Source: Tissierellia bacterium
GTDB lineage: Bacteria > Bacillota > Clostridia > Peptostreptococcales > Acidaminobacteraceae
Direction of reading: 5' to 3'
DNA length: 43,656 nt
Assembly: GCA_012799095.1 (NCBI GenBank)
Contig: JAAZLX010000104.1
Coordinates: forward strand, 1 to 43,656
Shown here piece after piece: positions 36,190-43,656 of the stretch. The translations under genes were made by a program, and so were the position numbers. The stretch's first letter is position 1, and the number at the start of each line of letters is the position of its first letter. Below the pieces are notes generated by a model that ran no database searches, was not told where the DNA came from, and saw only the letters and a program-made list of their open reading frames with translations.

Positions 36190-37296
36190 TTATTGAGTCA
36201 GTACTTCTTTCAAGGCTTCCAGCATTGAAAGATACCTTGCTCTGTCAGATATATTATGTCCCATATGGCCGATTCGAAACGCCTTTCCTGCCAAATCCGT
36301 CATGGCCCCGGAAATAATATAACCTCTGTCTTGCATTGCACCTAATATTTGTTCTGTCGTCTGGTAGTCTTTTAAAAGTACTGTCGTGACTGTGTTCGAA
36401 CGAGAGTCTTTGGCATAAATTTCATAGCCTAAGTCCATTACAAACTGTCTGGTCAATTCGGCAATCTCACGGTGATGCTCGACATAATCATGACTGAGGG
36501 CAATATCAAGTGCTTCATCGAGTGCATTGACTAAGGTATCACTCTGGGTGTATGGAAAGTCAAAACCATCAGTTGACGTAAGATAGTTTTCAAAATTGGC
36601 ATAAAATCCGGCCACAGGCACTTGTCGGGCAGTTATGCTGTCGAGCGCACGTTGCGAGATAGTAATGGTGGTAAGCCCCGTCAGAGCGGACAAACATTTT
36701 TGGGTCCCTCCGATCACAACGTCGACCTTGGCTTCATTAAAATCAAGCCGTTCTCCGGCGATGCCGGATACGGAATCGACCACCGTCAAAATATGATATC
36801 GGTGCAACAGCTTTCCGATGGCATGAACATCATTGGTCACGCCGGTCGGCGTTTCACAGTGGACCACCGTCGCCAGTTTGAAGTCTGAATCGGTCGCCAG
36901 AAACTTTTCTAATTCCTCTACCTTCACACCATGTTGCGGATCAGCGTCAAAAGCAACTGTTGTTGCGCCATATCGTCTGGCTATATCGTGAAATCCGGAG
37001 CCAAATGGTCCATTAGAAATAACCAGCACCCGATCCCCCGGTTCGATCAGCGATGCCATTGCACCATCAAGCCCCAGCATAGCTTCTCCCAGCATAATAA
37101 ATGACCTGGCATCAGTTTGTAAAAGGCGAGAGATTTTTTGCTCTGTCTTTCTGTGAAAGGCGACATAACTGGCATCAAGGTCGGTGTTTTTCAGAGGCCG
37201 CCGAGACGCTTCGAGTACCCTGGGATGGACAGATGTCGGCCCGGCGCTCATAATAATAAAATCCTTCAATTCATACCTCCCTGGCATAGCGGACAA
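36190..37296 (-). CDS. Class V aminotransferase (alanine/ureidoglycine-glyoxylate aminotransferase-like)
   Basis: 'MSAGPTSVHPRVLEA', 'HCETPTGVTNDVHAIG', 'VDSVSGIAGERLDF...DVVIGGTQKCLSALTGL' (PLP Lys). Confidence 0.88.
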   Translation of the reverse strand: MSAMPGRYELKDFIIMSAGPTSVHPRVLEASRRPLKNTDLDASYVAFHRKTEQKISRLLQTDARSFIMLGEAMLGLDGAMASLIEPGDRVLVISNGPFGSGFHDIARRYGATTVAFDADPQHGVKVEELEKFLATDSDFKLATVVHCETPTGVTNDVHAIGKLLHRYHILTVVDSVSGIAGERLDFNEAKVDVVIGGTQKCLSALTGLTTITISQRALDSITARQVPVAGFYANFENYLTSTDGFDFPYTQSDTLVNALDEALDIALSHDYVEHHREIAELTRQFVMDLGYEIYAKDSRSNTVTTVLLKDYQTTEQILGAMQDRGYIISGAMTDLAGKAFRIGHMGHNISDRARYLSMLEALKEVLTQ

Positions 37297-37687
37297 AACA
37301 GACTCCGCCGACTTGTTCGATGGGTTGCATGCCGACTGACCGGTAAAACGCGGTTATCGCCGGTTCTTTATCTGACACCAGGACGATTTGTCTGACATGG
37401 CTGAATTGTTCCAGTGTCCGTCTGATCAGCTCCGCTCCGATCCCTTGTCGCTGATATCTTGGGTCGACCAGGAGATCTTGAATATATATGATCGAACAAT
37501 CATCACCAACGACCCGGACAAGACCGATCAGTTCCGAATCTACTCGTACTGTCAGGTACCATAGCGATCGATCTAGTATGCATTCCATCTTATCGGGATG
37601 TTCGGTGTAAGCCGTCCATCCCACGCTGTCATACAAATTGGTCAGATCGGTAGAATTTGTTGGAGTGTTTTCATGGTAAGTGATCAC
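37271..37687 (-). CDS. GNAT N-acetyltransferase
   Basis: 'IIYIQDLLVDPRYQRQGIGAELIRRTLEQF'. Confidence 0.88.
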   Translation of the reverse strand: MITYHENTPTNSTDLTNLYDSVGWTAYTEHPDKMECILDRSLWYLTVRVDSELIGLVRVVGDDCSIIYIQDLLVDPRYQRQGIGAELIRRTLEQFSHVRQIVLVSDKEPAITAFYRSVGMQPIEQVGGVCFVRYAREV

Positions 37688-37780
37688 ATGGTGCCTCCGA
37701 AAAAGTTTTCTGAGTATATTTTATCAATACCCGATTCAAAAGGGTATTCAACGGCTATGATTTTCGAGTTGTTGTTCTAA

Positions 37781-37815
37781 CAAAAAAAAGAACCAACCGT
37801 AATGGTTGATTCTTA
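37781..37815 (-). terminator. Terminator of cyclase copy 2
   Basis: Minus strand AAGAATCAACCATTACGGTTGGTTCTTTTTTTT. Confidence 0.8.
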
Positions 37816-37830
37816 AATTGTTATTGTAGA

Positions 37831-38628
37831 TTATTCTTGCTCTTCGAAAGCAACAACGCGAGTGAAGGCTGCTTCACCATCTTTGAATTTCCAAGGGAAA
37901 TTACCGACGATTACGCGCTTGTTTGACAACTCATTGATCTGTCCGCCCACATTTTCAACATGGATGATCTCACCATATTTTTTGGGGAACATTTGAATGT
38001 GCATGGCTTGGTAATCTTCCGGCCATTTGTAGATTTCGTTGAGACCCTTGCCATATTTTTCTTGGAACAAGTTGTCACATTTTTCAGCTTCATCCGGTTC
38101 CCAGTCACGAATCTTGGTGTTCATCGGGTGGTCAGCACTTCCACAGTCAACACCGATCCACTTGAGCTTCATGTCTTGAGCCCATTTGACAAATGACATG
38201 CTTGGGCCGGGGTGACGCAGCATATAGCGGCGCTCATCGGCTTCCGGCTGATCCCAACCATACTTGTGATAGCCTGTGTTAATGATCAAAATGTCGCCTT
38301 CTCTTACTTCAACCCGGCTGGTAATATCTTCCGGTGTGTAGATGCCGAAGTCTTCCGCTTGATCGCTTAAATCAACGACCACACCGGGTCCCATTAATTT
38401 ATCCATTTCCAGGCTGGCAATGTCGCGACCGGAAGTGTCAAAGTGTATTGGACCATCAAGGTGGGTTCCCACGTGATTTGATGTCGTTATGATTTGGCCA
38501 TTGGCACCGTTTGGTGACAGTCGTTTAAAGAACTTCACTTGCAACGGTTCATATGTCGGCCACGGTGGTGTTAAAATCGAGGTCGGAACCGACAGGTCAT
38601 ACATTTTTACTTTATCCCAGTTTTTCAT
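37831..38628 (-). CDS. Cyclase-family metal hydrolase, copy 2
   Basis: 265 aa, same length as 7194-7991; about 38 substitutions by hand alignment (about 86% identity). Confidence 0.88.
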   Translation of the reverse strand: MKNWDKVKMYDLSVPTSILTPPWPTYEPLQVKFFKRLSPNGANGQIITTSNHVGTHLDGPIHFDTSGRDIASLEMDKLMGPGVVVDLSDQAEDFGIYTPEDITSRVEVREGDILIINTGYHKYGWDQPEADERRYMLRHPGPSMSFVKWAQDMKLKWIGVDCGSADHPMNTKIRDWEPDEAEKCDNLFQEKYGKGLNEIYKWPEDYQAMHIQMFPKKYGEIIHVENVGGQINELSNKRVIVGNFPWKFKDGEAAFTRVVAFEEQE

Positions 38629-38664
38629 TAAATAATACTCCTTTATTTATTGGCATGTGCTAAT

Positions 38665-38693
38665 AACATATTTATCCTTAACCCGACATTCAA
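38665..38693 (-). promoter_or_regulatory. Candidate sigma-A-type promoter for cyclase copy 2
   Basis: Minus strand TTGAAT-N17-TATGTT upstream of the RBS 'aaaggag'. Confidence 0.35.
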
Positions 38694-38753
38694 AACATTA
38701 AAATGCAAATTATTTTTTGAATTATCGAATAGTCATAAACATCACTGCCGCAA

Positions 38754-39599
38754 TTATGGTTTATTACCCAAGTCCTGATCACCGGACAGAGCACTGTTTA
38801 TCAGGAATTGCTCCCAAGCCCGATAAATCTGCCTGAGCGGTCGGTCGAGATAATTCAGGGCTTGTTGTCGAATATCCTCCGGAATACCATAGTAAGCCTC
38901 GGCAATCGATCCGGTGATGGCCGCGATGGTATCACTGTCTCCTCCGATCGAGACGGCTAGGCGAATGGCATCTTCAAACGAATCGGACTCGAGGAATGCA
39001 ACTAAGGCCTGTGGAACACTGCCTTGGCATGATACATCAAACGTATAGGTCGGTCTGATGTCATCGAGACAAAAATCTAAAGTATAGTCATTTTCCATCG
39101 ATCGGCCAATTTCATGTTTGGTGAAATTGTGTCTCGCCAACCAGATGGCCCGGGCAACAGCCCCAGCTGCTTTGATGGCTTCTTCATGGTCATGGCTTAC
39201 CCGCGTTACGATTGTAGCCCATGATTTGACATCCGTTTCCTTTTCAGCCACCCAGCCGATCGGAGAAATCCGCATAGCTGCACCATTGCCCCAACTGCCA
39301 TAAGGCCGCGGATCCGGGCTGATCAGCCATCGGCCAAACTGCCCTCCATAGCCGCGGTTGGGATACATCCGGCCCAATTGTTGCATACTTTTGACGGTCA
39401 GCTGACTCAATGCCTTATCATAAGATGCATGATCTTGGATCAGATCCTGTGCCTGCATGAGGGCTTGAGCAATGGCAAATGTCATAACGGTATCATCCGT
39501 GAAAAAGTTCTCCGGTGTAAACAAATCAAATTGGGTGTTTCGGTGATTATTCCATTCAAACCTCGATCCGACAATGTCGCCGATCACGGCTCCCAACAT
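38754..39599 (-). CDS. ADP-ribosylglycohydrolase (DraG-like) family protein
   Basis: 'MLGAVIGDIVGSRFEWNNH', 'FTDDTVMT', 'SIGGDSDTIAAITGSIAEAYYGIP'. Confidence 0.92.
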   Translation of the reverse strand: MLGAVIGDIVGSRFEWNNHRNTQFDLFTPENFFTDDTVMTFAIAQALMQAQDLIQDHASYDKALSQLTVKSMQQLGRMYPNRGYGGQFGRWLISPDPRPYGSWGNGAAMRISPIGWVAEKETDVKSWATIVTRVSHDHEEAIKAAGAVARAIWLARHNFTKHEIGRSMENDYTLDFCLDDIRPTYTFDVSCQGSVPQALVAFLESDSFEDAIRLAVSIGGDSDTIAAITGSIAEAYYGIPEDIRQQALNYLDRPLRQIYRAWEQFLINSALSGDQDLGNKP

Positions 39600-39648
39600 T
39601 TCTTCACAACCTTTCTTTCAATACACCTGTTCCACCTATATATATCAA

Positions 39649-39674
39649 AAAAACAACGGGATAGACTCCCGTTT
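39649..39674 (-). terminator. Terminator of the small GNAT gene
   Basis: Minus strand AACGGGAgtctaTCCCGTTGTTTTTTT. Confidence 0.7.
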
Positions 39675-39942
39675 AGACCAGTAGATCATGGTATTCCGAA
39701 TTTGACTCCATCACTTTTTTAGCGTACCAGCACAATGGCATGATTTTGTAACCTTCCTGTCGAGCATAGTCAGCCATTGCTTTAACCAACTCTTTGGCGA
39801 TACCTTTTCCTTTGAGTTCATCCGCAACAAATGTGCGATCAATGATCAACGTCTGCCCGCCATGACTGTAGCTGATTTCTGCTTTGTTATTGTCGGCTGA
39901 ATCGCCCAGATAAATTTTATTGTTGTCATGTTTAAATTCCAT
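39673..39942 (-). CDS. Short GNAT-type N-acetyltransferase (YjdJ/GCN5-like)
   Basis: 'ISYSHGGQTLIIDRTFVADELKGKGIAKELVKAMADYARQEGYKIMPLCWYAKKVM'. Confidence 0.85.
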   Translation of the reverse strand: MEFKHDNNKIYLGDSADNNKAEISYSHGGQTLIIDRTFVADELKGKGIAKELVKAMADYARQEGYKIMPLCWYAKKVMESNSEYHDLLV

Positions 39943-40013
39943 AATTTCTCCTTTTTATGTGGCATATGATAGATTTACCCGCAATCTGATCCAAATACAC
40001 TTAGGAGGGCTTG

Positions 40014-40097
40014 ATGAAGCTTGATGAGTGGTCTACATGCTATAATCGTAGTGTAACGATGATTGATCGGAAGCTTCACATGTTGCGTCCAACTTGA
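40014..40097 (+). CDS. Possible 27-aa leader or small protein ORF
   Basis: ttAGGAGGgcttgATG then MKLDEWSTCYNRSVTMIDRKLHMLRPT-stop; ends 13 nt before the next gene's ATG. Confidence 0.4.
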   Translation: MKLDEWSTCYNRSVTMIDRKLHMLRPT

Positions 40098-40110
40098 AAT
40101 GGAGTATTTC

Positions 40111-41082
40111 ATGACTTTAAAAATCGATTCATCCGCCCGTCTGATCGGTAAAATCAAGGCCGGTCACAACAGCTATTTCGCTCAGGGAACAATCATTCGA
40201 TCGATCGGCGAGGCAGTCACGATCGGTGGTTCTAGTATGATTTTGGAAAACTCTGTCCTGATCGGCACACCTGAACACCCCGTCGTGGTGGGACAGAAAA
40301 CAGTTTTTGGGCACCGCTGTCTGGTATTGGGGGCAACGATCGGTGATCTGTGTGAAATCGGAAACTCAAGCATTTTCTTGCCCGGTTGTGTGGTCGGCAA
40401 AATGTGTATTTTCGGCGAAGGGACTATGATTGAATCGAACCAGGTGATACCTGATGGTTCGGTGGTAGTCGGCCGACCGGGACGCATCATCCGACGACTG
40501 ACAGAAGATGACATCGCCATGATCACACGAATGCGCGGTGGGGATATTCAGCTAAACGACAATGATGAGAAAATCACTCATGAAGGATATGTGGAGGATA
40601 AGATGGGACAGCTCTACCCTTATCGAGATAAAATGCCTCAGGTGGCTGAAACTGCCCGGATTTTTGACTCAGCCGAAATCACCGGTGATGTTATTATCGG
40701 AGAGAATACGATCATTGGCTCGGGCGTACGTATCATCGGTAATTCTCACGGTCCGGTGATCATCGGTAATAATGTTCAAATACTCGAAAACACCGTCCTG
40801 CATTTACTGCCCGACAATCGTCTGGTGATCGCGGATGATGTTACGATCGGCCCGGGGTGTATGATCCATGGCACTACGATAGGGAAACATTGTGTCATCG
40901 AATCCGGTTCTATCGTATGTGATTATAGTGCTTTGGGCGACAATGTACTGGTCACAGCCGGCACATTGGTCAAACAGCGCAGCACATTTGAAGACAATCA
41001 AATTTTAGAAGGTTTTCCGGCCAAATCGATCGGTCACAATCAGGCGATCCTGTCACGACCCGACTGGGCATTTTCAGACTAA
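40111..41082 (+). CDS. Tandem left-handed beta-helix (gamma-carbonic-anhydrase-like) protein, two domains
   Basis: Two hexapeptide-repeat domains: 'ILENSVLIGTPEHPVVVGQKTVFGHRCLVLGATIG' and 'ILENTVLHLLPDNRLVIADDVTIGPGCMIHGTTIG'; start set at MTLKIDSS with RBS 'ggag'. Confidence 0.85.
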   Translation: MTLKIDSSARLIGKIKAGHNSYFAQGTIIRSIGEAVTIGGSSMILENSVLIGTPEHPVVVGQKTVFGHRCLVLGATIGDLCEIGNSSIFLPGCVVGKMCIFGEGTMIESNQVIPDGSVVVGRPGRIIRRLTEDDIAMITRMRGGDIQLNDNDEKITHEGYVEDKMGQLYPYRDKMPQVAETARIFDSAEITGDVIIGENTIIGSGVRIIGNSHGPVIIGNNVQILENTVLHLLPDNRLVIADDVTIGPGCMIHGTTIGKHCVIESGSIVCDYSALGDNVLVTAGTLVKQRSTFEDNQILEGFPAKSIGHNQAILSRPDWAFSD

Positions 41083-41090
41083 ATACATAA

Positions 41091-41121
41091 AAAAAGTCAT
41101 GAATTCATATCATGACTTTTT
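41091..41121. terminator. Bidirectional terminator between converging genes
   Basis: AAAAAGTCATGA-attcata-TCATGACTTTTT. Confidence 0.85.
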
Positions 41122-41133
41122 TAATGCAGAAAT

Positions 41134-42222
41134 CTAGATCAACTTCAGATTGTGAATGTGTTTAATACCGAAACCCGGCGTGTTGCTCAAGCTGATCACG
41201 GATTCATTGAATTCAGCCCCGCCATCGATCGGGTCCTCAAGGCATAACGCCGGTCCATCTAAATCGATTCGGGTAATGATTTTTTTGGCAGCAGCTAGAT
41301 GGGCGGCCGCATTGACGCTGATCTTAGCTTCCAACATGCAGCCCATCATGCACTCTACACCAAAGGTTTCCGCAATCGCTGCAATTTTAAGTGCATTATA
41401 GATGCCGCCTGTTTTCATCAGCTTGATGTTTAGCAGATCTGCCGCTCCGGTCTGAAGAAGTTCAACTGCATCACGAGGCGAAAAAACACTTTCATCTGCC
41501 ATTACCGGTATCGAAACTTTTTCCGTCACCTTTTTTAAACCCTTCAAGTCATGAGCCGCTACCGGTTGCTCCACCAGTTCCAGGTTGAGACCGGCATCCT
41601 CCATTTGAGTCAAAATGCGAATGGCTTCTTTTTGCGACCAGCCCTGATTGGCATCGATCCTTAGTTGGATGTCATTGCCAACAGCTTGCCGAATAGCCAT
41701 CAATCTTTCAATATCTTTGGCGGAATTTTTACCGACCTTGATTTTTAATGTATGAAAGCCTCGCTTTACAGCATCAATACTGTCGCGGACCATTTCTTCC
41801 GGTTCGTTGACACTGATAGTCAGATTGGTTGTCAGATGTGTCCGGTAGCCGCCCAATAATTGATATACCGGGGCTTGATATCGTTGTCCATATAAGTCAT
41901 AAATAGCAATATCCACCCCTGCCTTAGCACTGCTATTACCAACCAATGATCCATGGAGCACTTGCATGATAGACTCTATGTCTTCGATTTCCTTCCCTAT
42001 TAAAGGCGGTCTAAGGTGATTCAAGATCGCTGAAACGATTGATTCTTTTGTTTCTCCGGTAATAGCAGCGGTCGGCGGAACTTCACCATAGCCGATATGT
42101 CCATCATCTGTCTCTACCATGACAATCACATCATCGATACTGCTGACCGAACGAAGTGCTGTTTTAAATGGTGTTTTTAACGGAATTGATAGATAGCCTA
42201 AGCGAATATCTTTAATTTTCAT
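41134..42222 (-). CDS. Dipeptide epimerase (enolase superfamily, MR/MLE type)
   Basis: 'TLKIKVGK', 'LRIDANQGWS', 'LELVEQPV', 'PVMADESVFS', 'LNIKLMKTGGI'. Confidence 0.9.
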   Translation of the reverse strand: MKIKDIRLGYLSIPLKTPFKTALRSVSSIDDVIVMVETDDGHIGYGEVPPTAAITGETKESIVSAILNHLRPPLIGKEIEDIESIMQVLHGSLVGNSSAKAGVDIAIYDLYGQRYQAPVYQLLGGYRTHLTTNLTISVNEPEEMVRDSIDAVKRGFHTLKIKVGKNSAKDIERLMAIRQAVGNDIQLRIDANQGWSQKEAIRILTQMEDAGLNLELVEQPVAAHDLKGLKKVTEKVSIPVMADESVFSPRDAVELLQTGAADLLNIKLMKTGGIYNALKIAAIAETFGVECMMGCMLEAKISVNAAAHLAAAKKIITRIDLDGPALCLEDPIDGGAEFNESVISLSNTPGFGIKHIHNLKLI

Positions 42223-42265
42223 ATTGTCTCCTCATACAGATGTATCAAATTTACATTTTGTAAGC

Positions 42266-42595
42266 TTATTCGTAGTGCTTACTCTTTACTTCTTGGTATT
42301 TTTTCAAGGCATCCTTATATGCAATGATTATCGCCTTTTGGGATGTCCCGAAATATCTGCGGGTGATATTAGTTTCAATATCCCGGTAATATTGATCGAA
42401 CCTTTTACCGACAAAAAGTGAGCTGATAAATTGTTGCGTCGTAGGAATCGTCGACGAGCAGGACAGGTCGACTACTTCATCGTTGGTGGTATCGATGACA
42501 AAACCTATAAAGAATATTTTAAATTGTTCAGTTATTGCATTGTCCGAACTGGTTTTGCCGTGTCCAATCACATAAACCGTTTTTTCATTGTACAT
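42266..42595 (-). CDS. DUF3870 domain protein
   Basis: 'FFIGFVIDTTNDEVVDLSCSSTIPTTQQFISSLFVGKRF...ITRRYFGTSQKAIIIAYKDALKKYQ'. Confidence 0.75.
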   Translation of the reverse strand: MYNEKTVYVIGHGKTSSDNAITEQFKIFFIGFVIDTTNDEVVDLSCSSTIPTTQQFISSLFVGKRFDQYYRDIETNITRRYFGTSQKAIIIAYKDALKKYQEVKSKHYE

Positions 42596-42616
42596 TGAAT
42601 CACCTCAGGATTTTAT

Positions 42617-43462
42617 CTATGTAGGAAGTGGATACACCGCCTTCATCCTATCATAAATGATCTCCGAGATTTTTGCGATTGCATATGCTCCTGCTTTATC
42701 TGAACTTAAATCACTTGTCAACACAGCTAAAACATACTTTCTATCGCCCGGTAAATAAAAGATGCCCACATCATGTTGAGCCCCATCAATCTCACCGGTT
42801 TTGTGAGCTACCACAACTGTCCCTGGAGACACCTTCTTATTATAGACAGAAGGATCATCGGGCTCTAGTGCGGGAATGAAGTAAGGTAGCTTTAGATTGA
42901 GTTGTTGAGCTTTTAACATATCCACCAATTGTTGGGATACTTCTTGTGAGTAGAATTCACCTTTTGCCAGGAGTTTAAGTATCAAGCCCATATCTCCCGG
43001 AGTTGTTATATTGTCAAGACCAGCTTCTTTGGCGTCATAATCCATCAACTTGCGTTGTAACTCTGTCCCCAGCATCCCTAGTTCAGAACAGTGTGCCTTA
43101 ACTGCATCAACTCCGCCAACTAAATCAATTAATTGGTTGGTTGCCGCATTATCACTTAGCACTATTGCTAACAATGCTAAGTCTCTGACTGTTGGTCGGA
43201 AACACTTATCAAGAAGTGTAATAACTCCTGCCCCTCCGACACGATTATCATCAGCCATTGTGATCTGAGCATGTAAGTCTAATTGACCTTGAGAAGCTTG
43301 TTTTAATACCAAACTGACCAATGGAATCTTAATAATGCTGGCAGCGGGAAATGACATACTTTCATTTATGGTTATTGTTTCACCTGTGTCTAAATCTTCA
43401 AAATATAATCCGACTGACCCCTCCAGCTGATTTATTACATCAGCTATTTTTTCCTTTATCAA
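42617..43462 (-). CDS. Class A beta-lactamase-like serine hydrolase (no signal peptide apparent)
   Basis: SxxK 'AASIIK', SDN 'LSDNAATNQLI', KTG 'AHKTGEIDGAQHDVGI'. Confidence 0.9.
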   Translation of the reverse strand: MIKEKIADVINQLEGSVGLYFEDLDTGETITINESMSFPAASIIKIPLVSLVLKQASQGQLDLHAQITMADDNRVGGAGVITLLDKCFRPTVRDLALLAIVLSDNAATNQLIDLVGGVDAVKAHCSELGMLGTELQRKLMDYDAKEAGLDNITTPGDMGLILKLLAKGEFYSQEVSQQLVDMLKAQQLNLKLPYFIPALEPDDPSVYNKKVSPGTVVVAHKTGEIDGAQHDVGIFYLPGDRKYVLAVLTSDLSSDKAGAYAIAKISEIIYDRMKAVYPLPT

Positions 43463-43526
43463 GCTGTCCTCCTCAATAATTTACAACCTCCTTTTGGTTT
43501 TTAGTCAAAATTATGTTTGTGAACAA

Positions 43527-43569
43527 AAAACAAGGCCGCACAAATGCAAACACATTCATTGGCCTTGTT
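43527..43569 (-). terminator. Terminator of a minus-strand gene lying beyond the right edge
   Basis: Minus strand AACAAGGCC...GGCCTTGTTTTTTG. Confidence 0.65.
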
Positions 43570-43656
43570 ACCGACGATTAAAATCTGAAACAACAAGTGA
43601 AAACGTTAGAAAATATTGTTCAATTGATTTCTATGATCACCTTAGCATAATTATTA

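Noticed and set aside
28474-40019. 16-nt identity 'aggagggcttgatgaa' at about 28474 and about 40003
   Set aside because: Most simply two strong RBS/start regions; too short to claim a repeat element.
1-43656. CRISPR array, tRNA/rRNA, transposase, integrase or phage genes
   Set aside because: None recognised by eye; no regularly spaced repeats or mobile-element proteins among the ORFs.

Overview
This 43.7 kb window looks like the chromosome of a Firmicute-type anaerobe: mostly operonic genes, AGGAGG-type RBSs and hairpin/T-tract terminators. I saw no rRNA, tRNA, CRISPR array, transposase or phage genes. Main blocks: (1) 1065-3797, a compact module of a 57-aa ORF, an XRE-HTH protein with six 'APF' repeats, an ExbB/TolQ/MotA-like channel protein and two ExbD/TolR-like proteins. 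It is preceded by a palindromic candidate operator and closed by a terminator. (2) 4359-17273, a 12-gene minus-strand catabolic operon encoding a three-subunit XDH-type molybdenum hydroxylase, a PucR regulator, FdrA/DUF1116/DUF2877 (AllF/G/H-like) with the DUF1116 N-terminus split into its own small ORF, a cyclase-family hydrolase, a CaiB/BaiF CoA-transferase, XdhC and YqeB. (3) A divergent VWA + MoxR/RavA-like AAA pair whose Walker B Asp is Ser. (4) NCS2 permease, CMD-family protein, amidase, a ModE-YqeC fusion, a THEP1-like NTPase and a NifX-like protein. (5) Housekeeping and accessory genes, including cstA, mutM, a baeRF protein, an aminotransferase, a second cyclase paralog (about 86% identical by hand count), an ADP-ribosylglycohydrolase, a tandem gamma-carbonic-anhydrase-like protein with complementary degenerate zinc sites, a dipeptide epimerase, DUF3870 and a class A beta-lactamase-like serine hydrolase. 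The best candidates for something undescribed are the XRE-repeat/ExbBDD motor module and the selenium/molybdenum-hydroxylase + AllFGH + CoA-transferase + cyclase pathway. All family calls are from reading motifs by eye; no database search was run.
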